64,000 nucleotides of DNA, taken from the NCBI GenBank assembly GCA_021234155.1, contig JAJEKV010000161.1:277316-341315 (forward strand), in the 5' to 3' direction. How positions within the stretch are numbered: the stretch's first letter is position 1; every line of letters begins with the position of its first letter. Positions 46,433 to 58,023 of the stretch are shown piece by piece. A program made the position numbers and the translations under genes. The stretch is from Isoetes taiwanensis (taxonomy: Eukaryota; Streptophyta; Lycopodiopsida; Isoetales; Isoetaceae). The notes beneath the pieces were generated by a model. That model did not search any database. It was not told the DNA's origin and worked only from the letters and a program-made list of their open reading frames with translations.

Positions 46433-49400
46433 CTACCCTACACTTGCTGTGAAGAAAAGGTGGTAGATACTCGGGAGGTGGGAATTGCCGAACATGTTGC
46501 CGATCTGGTTGTCTGCTGTGTGGTCTGAAACCTCTGCTGTATGCAGCCAATTGAAGGCGTCGACGCTCTAAATCTGCGGGCGTGGTTCCCGCCAGTGCTG
46601 GTGTGGCATCAATTAGGAACCGTGTGCGGACCATTTCCTCAAAGGCCAGATGAATGTTAGCAGGGAGTTGAGTGGTTTCCATCAACAGCAATGTCTCCAG
46701 GTCATGCAAAGTCACGCTTGCATTTGGATTGCAGCTGTGTATAGTTCTTTCTCTTGCAAGAGTACTTTGGAGAATAGCAACTAGGGCAGCACAAAAGGTT
46801 GCCTGCTTGAAGACAGAAGGATCTGGTGAAGTTTGTGCAATCTCCATAAAGGCTGTTAGGCCTGCAATAGCACCTTCCGTGGTATGCCAGAAGTGTTCAT
46901 TCGGCATATATATCCAATTTGTGGTGTTGCACAAGGTTTCACCTTCACGCCAGAGGCGGCGTCTGACAAAGCGTGGATCCCATCTAAAATCTTCCGTGAT
47001 GTTTGCGGGTGTCCACTGTTCATGTTCTGTCATCATCGGTGTCCAAAACGACTGTCTCCAACCTGATGTACAAGTGGTGAGCCCTGCTGGGGCACCAAAC
47101 ATATGGAGCGGGCTGATTTCTGGAGGCGGGCAGTGCCGTGGATCAGCCATAGCCGTGATGAAAAGTTGGACCAAGTCTGTTGGCAGTTGTCTGCATACTG
47201 CCGCCCAGTCTATGCCAGTACACAGAGTGTCCAATGAAGTGGGTCTCCAATCAAGTGGAAGCATCGGTTGTTGCAAGAAGGCATTCAAGGTAGCTAAAAA
47301 TGCATGGTGTTGCATAAAGAGCTGGGCCATGGATACTCCAAGATCTTCATTAAAGAGCTGACGAATTGCTGCATCCAATTCCGCTAACCATAGTGGAATT
47401 TGATCTCTGATGCTTGGAAGAAATTCCTGAAGAGCCTTCTGCTCCAAATCTTTCAAATGTCTGTTGGCTGCCACTAGAAGAAGCATCCGCGTGGTTTGTC
47501 CCGTGAAGTGTTCGGGGTCTTCGCTGTCATGCGTGTGCTCAATGTAGGCCAAATAATAATCATGGATCACATAGGCCATTTGTGCAATAGTTCGCAGAGC
47601 AAAATACTCAACATCTTCTACAAAGAGTAACCCAAAATTGATAAGGGCACAGAGAGTGTCCTGATCTCTAGCATTCAGGTTTGGCCATAGGTTATCAATG
47701 TCCAAGTTGGTCAGTGATCTGGGGATCTTCTTGATTGTCTTTGTAAGAGAAACAAATGCTGCGTGGCGGTTTATAGTCATAGTAACTTGCTGGCTTCTGG
47801 TAATCCTTTGGAGTTTCATGTGCCAGCTGGAGCGTGAGATTTGCACGTTCTAGGTTCTCATCAGCTGCTTGTTCTGCTGTCTGTAAACGCTGTTCCAGAT
47901 CGAGGATCTGTCTTTCTTTTGCTGCTATTTGCTGTTGGTGCTTTCTGACAAGTCTTGTGGTTGACGGATCAGAGGGGCCTGCCTCAGGAACTGTATCTAA
48001 GCTTGTTTTGAGTTCTGCAATTTCCTTAGCCTGTGTTTCCACTTTTTCCTGGAAATGATCAATCTGTGTCTGCAGTGTGGCAGCGTGAGTGTCCTTGGTT
48101 TTGCAATCCCTGTCGAGATCCAAATTTCTGGTTTCAAGAGTCTGAACTCGCTGAGTAAGCTCATTGTTTTGAGATCTTAACTGATCATTAGCAATGGAAA
48201 GATCTTGAAAATTTTGTTTTAACTCAGTGAATTGAGCTTGTACCTGGGTCATAGAGTCTTGTAACTTGTCATATGCTTCTTTGTGTGCGCGTGCCTCCTC
48301 TCTGGCAGCAAGCATTTGACCATGTTTGTGCTGATTCTGCTCCTCAAAGGTTGCAGAGATTCTTTTGAGGTCTGCTATTTCCATCCATATGAAGTGCCTG
48401 TACAGAATCAAGCTGGTTGCCTATGTTCTGTATGAACTGATTGTTCAATTCCTGGAACTGCTGAAGACATGCCGTGGCGTCTATCTGATAATTGAAAACA
48501 ACCTGGCGTGGATGTTGCTGAGGAAAAAGAACTGGTTGGTGCTGACTGGATTGAGTTTGGTTGATGGATTTGAATGAATCTTCTGAATCAACTCGGATGA
48601 TCGGTGCCTGTTGACGAGCTGGAGAGTTGGCCTGTCCATTTGCTGGTGGAGGTTGTTGGACAACAGCTATCTCTGGAGAACTGGTTCTTGCTGCTGACCT
48701 CTCGAAACTGATCGTTCAGAATGTGGTGGCAACTGTGGTGCTTGGAGTACCAGCTGTCTGTTTTGCACTGCAGATTGTTGTCCGGAGTTTGGAGGAGTCA
48801 GGATATCTCTCATGGCAGAAATAACTTGTCTCTGCTGTGAACTTAGCTGGTTGGAATGAGTTGTATGGGCAGGGGGTACCTGGCGGTCAATGATGGCTTG
48901 GAAATGTGCTCCCATGGAGCAATCAAAAACTTGTCCTGGCCGCTGTCGGAGCTTATCTAACTCCTCAAAAATGCTCTGGTACAAGAACTGAAGCCAATTG
49001 ATGGAAGTGTCGGTGTGGATGGCAATCTTGGCAAGGGAATAGAAGGGTGCATTGATTTGGGAGTTTTTGAAAGAGTGGCCAAGAAGTCTGCGCCACAGAA
49101 ATTTTATAAAGGGGGTGTGGGTTTTATCAAAGGATGTGATGGTGGTGGTACCGGACTTGTATGGAGTCTGGGAGAACGGGGAGATATTATATGAAGAAAT
49201 ATCTGCAGGGCCAAGCGAATTAGATGTTTGCGGAAGAGAAAAGGTGGTGGCAATTTGGGCTTGAGAAAGAGTGATAGGGTTACCATCAACAAAAGTTTGA
49301 TGATGCCCTTCCAGAGTTTGGATCAGATGGGCTACAAATTGTTTCAACTGGGTGGGGTTCGTAACTGGAAATGGCATTTCAGCAAAGGGTAATAACCCAA

Positions 49401-49556
49401 CTTTTACTAAAGCATCATGATTCACACCTTTGAGAGGGAGCGGAACCGTTGCTGTTGAGAATTTCTGATTCGCACATAGCGCTACATCCATGGGTGTCGC
49501 AGCGCCAAGGGTCGATCGACTGGAAGAAGCCATGCTTTGAAGAAGTGTCGGAGCCA
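46284..49556 (-). pseudogene. Extra ORF downstream of pol (three frameshifted parts)
   Basis: On the sense strand of the retrotransposon, after pol, about 1,000 codons are open in three overlapping pieces. The first piece (from ATG at 49556, MAPTLLQSMASSSRS, to 48667) contains FIKFLWRRLLGHSFKNSQIN and AKIAIHTDTSINWLQFLYQSIFEELDKL, similar in style to the Athila ORF-1/plant transposon protein domain. The second (to 47695) is a long coiled coil (QNNELTQRVQTLETRNLDLD). The third (47846-46284) is a helical, Trp- and Leu-rich domain with no known relative. It runs through the polypurine tract into the LTR. No membrane segment or signal peptide is seen, so an envelope role is not supported. An A34 run (49640-49673 on the plus strand as T) lies just upstream of the start. 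Frame changes lie near 48500-48660 and 47740. Confidence 0.6.
46433..46446 (-). promoter_or_regulatory. Polypurine tract
   Basis: The minus strand reads GTAGTGAGGGGGAG directly before the 3' LTR. It is the plus-strand primer site and confirms the minus orientation of the element. Confidence 0.75.
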
Positions 49557-49636
49557 TGCTTTGTTCGCGGAGCCGGAGTGAAGGCAAAGGCGATGAAGGT
49601 AAAGCAATGTTGGTTACGCGCGGAGGCAAAGTACCT

Positions 49637-49674
<38 letters not shown>

Positions 49675-49982
49675 AAAGAAGCCGAAGCGTTGATGCAGAC
49701 AGGTGTCAACTAGTCGTGAATCTCGAGAGAACAATAACTGCCCAGAATTTAGAGCGTATCTGGTTTGCGTGTAGAACCGTTGATGTGAGACTTGAAGAGT
49801 AAATACGGGACGCTCTTAACTGCTTACGGTTGTCAGAATAATTAAAAAGAAGGGGCTAAAAAGCCTTTAAATGTACGAAAATATCTTGCGGGCCGTGATT
49901 CTGAAATATGGTCGATTTGACGTTCTGTTAGTGGTCGTATTGCCGTGGGGCTGCCACCTCGGCTCAAGCGTGTGGTGTTGTG

Positions 49983-49994
49983 CTATAAAAAAAG
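49983..49994 (+). promoter_or_regulatory. TATA box of the antisense ORF
   Basis: CTATAAAAAAAG, 42 bp upstream of the ATG at 50036, is well placed for a plant promoter with a short leader. It is on the strand opposite to the retrotransposon genes. Confidence 0.45.
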
Positions 49995-50035
49995 AACCAA
50001 GAGTTTGAATTGCCGTGTTTTTGTTTGCGGCAGAG

Positions 50036-50281
50036 ATGAGTTCCAAGGCCGTTGATCCTCGTGCTTCTCCTTATACTGATTTCTTAACGTGCCAGATGAA
50101 CGATGTCGACCTATGGCGGTTGAAGAACCGCGGGATCCCCATGGATCCCTGGCTGGAAGCTTCGGGCTATGGCGCCCGGTGGGCGTCCTACTATCACGGG
50201 CGTTGTGGTGCGGTGGGGGCACCTCTGTTTGGGTTCCGGATTGTGCGGGTGGAGTGTCCACCGGATGAAAATCGCGCTTAG
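50036..50281 (+). CDS. Small antisense ORF inside the retrotransposon
   Basis: An 81-residue frame beginning MSSKAVDPRASPYTDFL and ending PPDENRA at TAG. It runs antisense between pol and the extra ORF. It has no recognised domain. It is rich in Arg, Gly, Trp and Pro and lacks membrane segments. A TATA box precedes it and a T-rich 3' region with TTTTTGTATATAATAG follows (50360-50378), as expected for a small transcription unit. Antisense ORFs between integrase and the 3' LTR are known from some Tat-lineage elements; whether this is related is inference. Confidence 0.35.
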   Translation: MSSKAVDPRASPYTDFLTCQMNDVDLWRLKNRGIPMDPWLEASGYGARWASYYHGRCGAVGAPLFGFRIVRVECPPDENRA

Positions 50282-50458
50282 GGGGTGTTAACCCCAAAAT
50301 TTTTGTAAACTAAAGGATCCTTCCGGGTGAAAAATCCCTTACCAGTGTAGCCTTCGGGCAATTTTTGTATATAATAGAAAGATCGGAGGCGATATTGCTA
50401 TACTCCTGTGTTGTTTTGTGTTTCTTCGGTATATGAGTCTGTGTCTGTGTCGTCGTTC

Positions 50459-53400
50459 TCAGTTCTGAATTTCTTCAGTCGATAGCCCATTAACCAATGT
50501 TGAAAAAGGTGTGCCGTCGAGATATTCTAGTTGTAAAACACCAGGATGTGGTATCTGAGTTACTTTGTATGGTCCAAGCCAGCGATTTTTGAGCTTTCCA
50601 GGAAATTTCTGATAGCGAGAATCATAGAGTAGAACCAAATCTCCAATCTGAAAGTGTTTTGTCTTGATGTGTTTGTCATGGCATTTTTTTTGCAGGTGTT
50701 GGCCTTGTTGGACTCATAAAGTTGCATCTCTTCGAAGTTCATCTAATTTTTCCAATTGATAAACTCGTTCTTGCAGTGCTGCAGTAGGGTTTTCATGTGT
50801 TGCCAATTGAAACTTAAGTGCAGGGAGCACAAACTCAAAAGGCATTAAGGCCTCTTGGCCATAAACAAGTCGAAAGGGTGTTTGCCCTGTTGCAATCTTA
50901 TAGGTTGTGTTATAAGCCCATAAGACAGTTGGTAGTTTATCTTGCCAGTCTTTGCGTGTTGGGTCACAAATTTTCTTCAGAATTGTCACGATATTTCGGT
51001 AAAGAACTTTGGCGTCTTTGGCTGGCGCGTGTTGTCCGTTAAGGCCGCGGCTTCAACCCATTTTGTTTGTTCGCGTGGTCCGTGAAAACCAAAATGTAAG
51101 CGTCTTGTAGCGTGTTGAGTCTTGGGGAGGATCCACGGGACCTACAAAATCCATTCCCCATTTTTGAAATGGGAGAGGCGTGGCTATTGGCGTGGCGGCG
51201 AGGAGGCGTCCGCGGGCGGGGTCTACCAAGCCTCGACAAATATCACCGCAGCGTGTGTATTTGTGAGTATCTTTAAACAAATAAGGCGGTAGTATCCCGC
51301 AAGGAGAATTTTCTGGCGTATTTTCTCCAACGAAATGTCCACTTCCCAATCCTTATGGGCATTCCTTATAATTTCACGCCTTTCATGAGGTGAGAACACA
51401 TCTTCTTAGGACATTGTCCTTCCCGGATTTGTAAATGTGTCCCGCGACCATTGTGTAGTCGCGTGCTTCTCTTAAAATTGTTGCTTACGTACAAGTTGTG
51501 CGGCAAGAGGTAGCGTAGCATCGGGTTCGGTATTGCTCCCGTGAGAAGATATAATGCGTAGTCAGCGTACCCGATGTGGCGTTGCCGTGACTAGAAAAAG
51601 TTGTTCTTACGGAATATGTGCGGAACACCTTCCGATTTGTCATCCGTGTGTGTATGCGTGGCCAGATAGTGCGGAACCGTGTGTGCACGTTCAGGCTTGT
51701 GAATTATTTCAAAGGGGGCAAACTCCTGGAGCAGCAAGACCCATCGAGCAATGCGTCCCGTGGGCGTGGATTTGTTGATCAAGTACAGGAGTGCCTGATG
51801 ATCTACAAAAAACTTAATGTGACTTCCAAGAAGATAATGTCTGAATCCTGCACACAGAAGATCAGACCAAGAGCTTCACGCTCTGTTGCAGAGTAGTTTT
51901 TTTCAGCAGGATTGAGTTTCCTACTTGCAAATCGAACAGGTTTGTCTTGTTGTGGGGCATGTTCTTGAGCAAGAACAGCTCCTATTGCAAATGCAGAAAC
52001 ATCTACGTGAACATGAAATGGTTTGTCCCACTGGGGTGGTGTGAGTACCGGTGCCTTCGTAAGAAGAATCTTGAGTTTCTGAAATGCTTGATGCTGCTTC
52101 CGAGTCCATGACCAAGTGGACTCATTGCACGTCGGTTTGTGTATTGGATGCGCAATTGGTGCCAACCCTGGAATGAAGGTGGCATAGTAATTTACCTTAC
52201 CAAGGAAAGATCGTGTCTCCTTGATATTCGCTGGTGGCTGTGCTTTGAGTATACAGCTGATTTTTGCTGGATCTGTGGTGATACCATGGCGGCTAACCAC
52301 ATGACCCCATAGTACACCAGAGGTGACACAAAATGTACATTTCTCTGGGTTGAGGCCCGATACGATTCACCAGTGTTTGAAAAACGAGTTCAAGTTTGGC
52401 AAGATGAGTCTCGGCGGCCCGTCTTTGTCTGTGAAAAAGTCATCTTGAAAGACTTGAAGAAAGCGGGTGTTCTTGCATGAATTCTGGAAGGCGCAAGCAT
52501 TATCCTTTGGAATGTTGACGGAGAGTTTGATAATCCAAAAGGAACAACCTTATAGGCAAATGTACCCCAAGGTGTTGTGAATGTTGTTTTGAGTTGATCT
52601 TCTTCCTTGATGGATATTTGATTATATCCAGAGAAGCCATCCATGAAGGAGTACATCTCGTGGCCTGCTACATCTTCCAATACTTGATCAGTGTAAGGAA
52701 GTGGGAAGTGATCCCGTTCCGTGGCGTGATTGAGCTTTCGATAGTCCACGCAAACTCGAATTTTCCCATTGTGCTTCAGAGCAATAACAATTGGGCTCAC
52801 CCATTCCGAATGTTTGACCTCATAGATCAGACCAGCGTCAAGGAGTTTGTCAATTTCTGCCTTGGCACGTTCTCTATAATTTGGGTTGAGCCTGTACTGT
52901 CGTTGCTAGATTGGTCGTGCATCTGGTTTGGTTGGTATTGAGAGTTCTCCCAACTCTTTTTTGATTCCACGCAAGTCTTTGTAGCTCCACGCAAAAACGT
53001 GCTTTTTGAGTAACTGTACAGCTTGTTTACGGAAGGTGTTGGAAACATTCCTAGCCAACCGGATGTGTTGTTTTTCTCCAAGGTCAATTATATCTACCTC
53101 AGGTGTCTCGATGTGTGGGACAACCTGATCTCCTTGAATTTCATGTGCTGGCTCCTGAAAGAGCACAGGGTGTTCTTCTTGTCCAATCTTGAAGAACAAA
53201 GATGTACCACTATTTTCTGCTGTGCTATCTTCTGGAATAGGAGGAGTAGCTGTGTTATCTGGATCTTCCCGTGGTACCAGGGTTACCTGATTACAAGATG
53301 TCAGGTAAGGATCTACAAGTGATGCAACTGCTTTATCGATATCCATGTTTTCCCATGGGTGATTGTATTCGGGGAATGCCGTGAGTGGCAAACCCGTGGC

Positions 53401-54170
53401 ATTGACCTGGTAAGTGTTGTGTGCCGAGTGTCGAGATAAGCTATCGACATAGGTGTCTCCGCATTCTCAACCGAGATCAGCTTTCCTGTAACAAGATCCA
53501 TTGTTGCAGTGTAGTTATCATTCGTGATGACCAGTTTGTCATTTGCCCAGTAGTGAATAGCTTTTGCTTTGCGGAGAAAAGGTCTCCCCACAACCATTTC
53601 ATAATCACCAAGATCTTCTCACGCTTTCCAAACTCCAAAAGTCATGGTGAGCGCAAATCTCCAATGTTAATGAAAACTAGTTGTGTGACTCCTTGTGGTC
53701 GCGTGATGTGACCATTAGCCAGTTTGATATCGTACGGGGCTGGGTGTAGCTGCGTGATGCCCAGCTTCTTACGGAGGTTATCCGTGATGAGGTTAACAGC
53801 GCTGCCACCATCAATCTGAACATGGTCTACAGCATTCGGGCCCAGCGTTATGCACCAGTGGGTGTCGAAGTTTTAACATTGTTAGCGGTAAAAGCGGCGA
53901 TCTTTGAGTTGTGATCGAGTCACGGGGACATAAGCGCAAGATTGTTGCCAGACTGAGTGGTATCTTGATCTTGGCAAGTTCCTGTTGAAGTTCCAACGGA
54001 ATGCCAGTAGTGATTGGTGGTTCAACTGGTGCTGGCTCTGTGGGTAGAGAAACAACAACATTGTTTAGTAAGTCTACTTCTGCAGCAATGTTGATTGCTG
54101 GTGTCATGCCCGAACTGGACGCCTGTTCTTTCATTGGGGCCTTGCCCGTTTTGAATCGGCGTGGTTGCAT
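50459..54170 (-). pseudogene. Pol polyprotein of the nested retrotransposon, frameshifted
   Basis: Domains in sense order: protease near 53830-53450 (DHVQIDGGSAVNLITDN, MVVGRPFLRKAKAI); a pre-RT segment (HVFAWSYKDLRGI, about 52950); RT at about 52800-52350 (KIRVCVDYRKLNHAT, MYSFMDGFSGYNQISI, PFGLSNSPSTFQRIM, and FQDDF in a shifted frame near 52450 where YxDD is expected); RNase H (VHVDVSAFAIGAVLAQ, NYSATEREALG, 52060-51900); and integrase at about 51350-50714 (KWGMDFVGPVDPP, NTTYKIATGQTPF, LVYGQEAL). The C-terminus ends LVNGLSTEEIQN with TGA at 50459. The integrase centre (51000-51090, the SDRG and E motifs) is scrambled. At least seven frame changes are needed, so no polyprotein is made. There is no second RNase H. 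Confidence 0.85.
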
Positions 54171-54697
54171 TCCGCGGTTTGAGTTTGTCCTTCTTCATCT
54201 TTGCATTATTTTTCGGTAATGCACATCCGAGTTCTCGGTATCAAATGAGGCATGTGTTGATCGATGTTAAACTTGACTGTTTTTTTTGCTGTGTCAGTTG
54301 GAACTGTATCCGTAGCAAAGGCCTGATGTACCGGTCGCTTTGACTTTGCTGTGTGTTTGTGAGGAATAGTTTCAACCCAATTTGAAGGCTGAAAGTTGGT
54401 AAGAACATGCAAGATTCTTCTTGTATTTGATTGTCGAACTGTGCGTGAGTTTTTGGTTGTTGTTGTGGCTGCTGTTGTTGTGCAGGTTGCGTTTGTTGTT
54501 GCTGAGGAGCGCGTGGTGGTCTCGTGGTAGGGCGTGGGCCCTTTTTTCCAGTTGCCAGCCAGTTTTACATCGGCGTGAGGCGTACTTCCATTGTTTGGTT
54601 GGTACCTTGAATTGGTAAACGAACGACAGGTAGTTGAGGGCAATCTGAGTATTAATGTCCCCATTGCTTACAGTGGTAACACTAAACCTTGTTTGGG

Positions 54698-56158
54698 TCA
54701 TAATTGGATCGTGAGGTAGATCCGTTTTGTTCTTCTTGGTATTGATTGAGCTGCGGGTTTGTTGTTCTTTGCATGGGCGTATGCATGCGGCTGAGCTGGG
54801 AGGATCATTCTGTATCTTTTTGGTTGTGGATTTGGATTTTTGCACTCTTCCGTGGTATGGTTGATCATGTTGCACTTTCGATGCCTTTGCTTTACACCGC
54901 AAGTCTTAGAGCTACATTCATTTGGATAATGCCACAGGTAATTGCAATAATGGTACCAAACTTCACTTCTTTGTGGTTGCGCAGCCACCGTGGTCGTTGG
55001 CTGCGTGGGTGTTGGTTGAGCAAATGGGAGCATCGTTGGTTGATCTCCACGGCTTGAAACATGAACTGAATGGTTCACGAGTTCAATTGCTTCCTGAAGA
55101 GTCTTGGGTCTCAAGTACTCTGTCATGAGTCTGATGTTCTTAGGGAGACCCTGCAGAAACCAGACAAGGATCTGACTCTGCGTGGGGTACTCCTTGAGTT
55201 TGTTTACCAAGAGCTGCAAGCGATCTGAGAAATCTCGAGCAGTCTCCTTGGGATCCTGCTTGATAGTGTTCAGTTGATTCAATAGCTGTTGGTCATCAGC
55301 TAAAGAACTATAATGTGAGAGGAAAGATTCGCGCATGATCTTCCAATCTTGCTTCCAATTTCCTTTGTTGGTCAGGAGCCACTGGTGCGGGGCTCCACGC
55401 AAGGATGTAGAGAACACATGAAATTTTATCTTCGGGTCATCATGCCCGTTGAGAACTGCTAAGGACTCAAACTCTTCCATGTGTGCCTGTGCATTTTCTT
55501 CAATAGTTGTGCCCTTTGTGTTGCCAAAAAGGGGATACGTGATCTTGAAATTGTGTCCCGATCCTTTCGAACTCTTAGGACTACTTGGAGGACTCTTAGG
55601 ATTTGTAGGGAATGGAAATAGAGTCGCGTTGGGTCTGGATGTAGACGCAAATAGTGGTATCTGCTGAGAGAGATTCACAAATGGTGATGTAGACATCGGA
55701 AGGGTTGGAACAACAGTAGTGACTGGAATAAAATGTGTTGTCGGGATTGAGAAACTGACAGTTGGTTGGGGTATAGACAAAGGAGGGAGCGTGGCGGCCT
55801 CCTGTCCCAAAGATAGATTTCCCATTGCATAAGCATTACATAAATTTTCATAATACGCAGTTACCTCGGGATGTTGAGATCCATGCTGAGGAGGCGGCGG
55901 ATTTGAGTATTCTGCAAATAAGTGACCCATCTCCGATCTGGAGGGTGATCGTGGTAGGTGATTCTCGAACCAAGACGATTCGTGTTGTCTCGATGTTGGT
56001 GGAACAGACTGTGCTCTCGTTCTAGGAGAGAAAATATCCGATCCAGTGCGCATATCCATTGAATCTGAATGGCGAGACATCGTCCTTTTATCATGGCGGA
56101 GTCGCCTGGACTCCATTTGTTGCTGAACTTCTGCTGGTGTAAAAAAAGGGTTAGACAT
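54698..56158 (-). pseudogene. Gag of the nested retrotransposon
   Basis: The start is ATG at 56158 (MSNPFFTPAEVQQQ); earlier codons lack an ATG. Residues from about 200 onward form the capsid-like retrotransposon gag domain (HVFSTSLRGAPHQWL, WKIMRESFLSHYSSLAD, ARDFSDRLQLLVNKL, ILVWFLQGLPKNIR). This is followed by a zinc-knuckle region (YHYCNYLWHYPNEC, KCNMINHTTEEC). It would form the cytoplasmic particle and bind RNA. The open frame ends at 54698; related coding sequence continues in other frames to about 54200, linking to protease. It is probably a nearly intact gag cut short near its C-terminus. Confidence 0.85.
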
Positions 56159-56182
56159 TACTTCATGCAAGATCTACTATAA

Positions 56183-56201
56183 GACCCGGCACGAGGCGCC
56201 A
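56183..56201 (-). promoter_or_regulatory. Primer-binding site, tRNA-Asp type
   Basis: On the minus strand, TGGCGCCTCGTGCCGGG starts one base inside the 5' LTR. Athila/Tat elements use TGGCGCCGTTGCCGGGG, complementary to tRNA-Asp. The match is good at both ends and differs in the middle. Confidence 0.65.
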
Positions 56202-56202
56202 G

Positions 56203-56871
56203 TGTTTGGTATCCGGGCTCGGGACTGCCTGGAGGACAGATCTGTGTGAAGACAGATCTATGGAGTCCGGCAGGGCAGATCCTGAAAACAAGTGTGTCAC
56301 GCGGGATTTTGCTAAAACAACCAGAGCAACTGAGAACAGAAAACAATATGCTAACAGAAGCCAAAACAAAACAAGAACGCATGAAATGAAGACAATCGGT
56401 AATCCATTGATATATCACAAGAACAAAAGCGAGCTCATGAAGCGAGCAACCAGCGACACTATATGTCCGTCTGAAGCAACAAAACAAGAGCTAAACAAAC
56501 TAGGGCAAACCCCCAGTATATATAGTACAAATCGACGGCCTGAGGGCCGGAATCGGATCGGAAAACAGCCCCGTCCTGGCTATGATGACAAAAAGGGCTC
56601 CACTACTTGTACCGGACCTTGAGTCCGTGTTGGCAAAACTGTCTGAGCAGCCTGATGGAGCCCTGCTGTGAGACTACTTGGATCCTATCTGTCCAAAACT
56701 GCCAACACAGCCGTGGGCCTCCATCCATCGTCGATCGCCCCTCTGGCGGCTTCTTGGTCGTGCGGGGAGGGCCCGACCATGCTCGAGACCTTGGTATCCC
56801 TTGGCTCGGGCACGGGCTCATGTAATAGGTATAGGCCTGTGTCTCCATAGGTGTGAGGCACAGGACTAACA
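56203..56871 (-). repeat. 5' LTR of the nested retrotransposon
   Basis: 669 bp, TG...CA. It carries the minus-strand TATA box (CTATATATACTGGGG, about 56512-56526), which would start the genomic transcript. Confidence 0.9.
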
Positions 56872-56876
56872 CTTTT

Positions 56877-57816
56877 GGATGGTAAGGATCAATTGACAGG
56901 CCACACAAAGCCACTTCAATTTAAGTTCTGGGTGAGAGATGGAATACCAATCATGCAATATAAGTGGAGGCCAGGCGACAAGTTGTGGATGCCAGTGCAA
57001 GGGATTGAAATGTGGAAAAGGGGCCCTTCTGGGGAAGTTCTTCTTCCTAATGGAGAGCCAAACCCACTTCCTCCCTTCAAGACGATTAAAGACTCTAGCC
57101 AGCTGGTGAAGGGCATCGAAGATTACATAAAGCATTGGGAGGACGTAAGAAAGGGCAAGCATACCTCCTCTCTTAAGAAAAGTCACATGGACTCTCTGAT
57201 TAGTTACTGGGAGAAAGTTGTGAAATGCCTAGAAACGGAACAACCATGTGGAGAGAAGTTGAAAGACGGTTTCTTGCCAGAGTCTAGATGGCAGGGTTCT
57301 CCAGGGGCAAGGCGCACAGATATAACTGGCTTGAACAATGGCTCCAAGTGGTGGGTGGGAAGCAAAGCCTCAAAGCCAAAGTGGTTTGATCTTCCTGAGT
57401 GGGATCCTTTCGAGGACATCAAGGAAGGCTACTTTGTGCTGGTAAGACCTGATGATGAGGATTGTCCAATATGGTTGGGGGTGGCAATCTCTGATGTAAC
57501 CACAAGCATGCCTGATGGAGAAGAGATTCATCCTGGGTTCCAAATTCAGTACTGGGAACCTGTTGGAAGGCATAAGAGGGGAGACTTGAAAGGGCAGTAC
57601 ACCGACTGTTGGGAGAAGAGGTGGAGAGTGAACCCTGCTGATCCAGTCAGGAGAAAGTTGGTGGAGTGTGTAGTTTGGTCATACCCAACTTGCCATATCA
57701 CAAAAGACAAGACTCACAAGATCCCCAAGAAGGAAATGGACAAAGCCATGAGCAACCTCCATGCCATTGAATTGTATGAGAGCAGAGAAAACCATGAGAG
57801 TGCATCAAATCCATGA
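56877..57816 (+). pseudogene. DUF7869/DDE-like transposase, 3' part
   Basis: This is the continuation of the transposase cut at 45757. Removing the LTR element and one CTTTT joins GYL to LDGKDQLTGH in frame. The C-terminal region has FKFWVRDGIPIMQYKW, WMPVQGIEMW, GYFVLVRPDDEDCPIWLGVA and a closing QIQYWEPVG to WSYPTCHITKDK block. This fits the beta-strand-rich tail (a chromo or SH3-like module after the DDE core) seen in DUF7869 proteins. The open frame is intact to TGA at 57816. The plain continuity shows the gene was a single exon here when the retrotransposon arrived. Confidence 0.7.
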
Positions 57817-58023
57817 GGTGGTTCCCAACTCGTGGTTTGTAAATTCTATGAGAAAAAATAGGTGGGGCAGTTGAGAAAATACTCGACCCACAAACTGTAA
57901 AATGTATGATTAAAACATGACTTTCTGCTTATACTATGATGTGTATCTCTATCTCATCTTTCAATGAATTCTATGTTTTTTTGTATGAGTCCCATTTTAT
58001 ATGGATGAGTCTCCCCCCTCAGG

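Larger units (their letters stand above)
45758..56871 (-). mobile_element. Ty3/Gypsy LTR retrotransposon, nested in the transposase gene
   Basis: The LTRs at 45758-46432 and 56203-56871 both begin TGTTTGGTATCC and end ACTAACA. The target duplication is CTTTT (45753-45757 and 56872-56876). The minus-strand primer-binding site directly inside the right LTR reads TGGCGCCTCGTGCCGGG, close to the tRNA-Asp type used by Athila/Tat elements. The polypurine tract GTAGTGAGGGGGAG abuts the left LTR. Order on the minus strand: gag, protease, RT, RNase H, integrase, then a long extra ORF. LTRs differ by several percent including indels, so the insertion is not recent. All long genes have frameshifts. Confidence 0.95.

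Noticed and set aside
46672-47361. 229-codon plus-strand frame as a gene
   Set aside because: It is the antisense shadow of the extra retrotransposon ORF and has no recognised domain.
46284-49556. Retroviral-type envelope gene after pol
   Set aside because: No signal peptide, membrane helix, cleavage site or glycosylation-rich ectodomain is visible. The part with a likely relative is of Athila ORF-1 style.
49640-49673. Poly-T tract as a retroposon tail
   Set aside because: No target duplication flanks it. It lies inside the LTR element directly upstream of the extra ORF start, so it is a simple repeat expansion.
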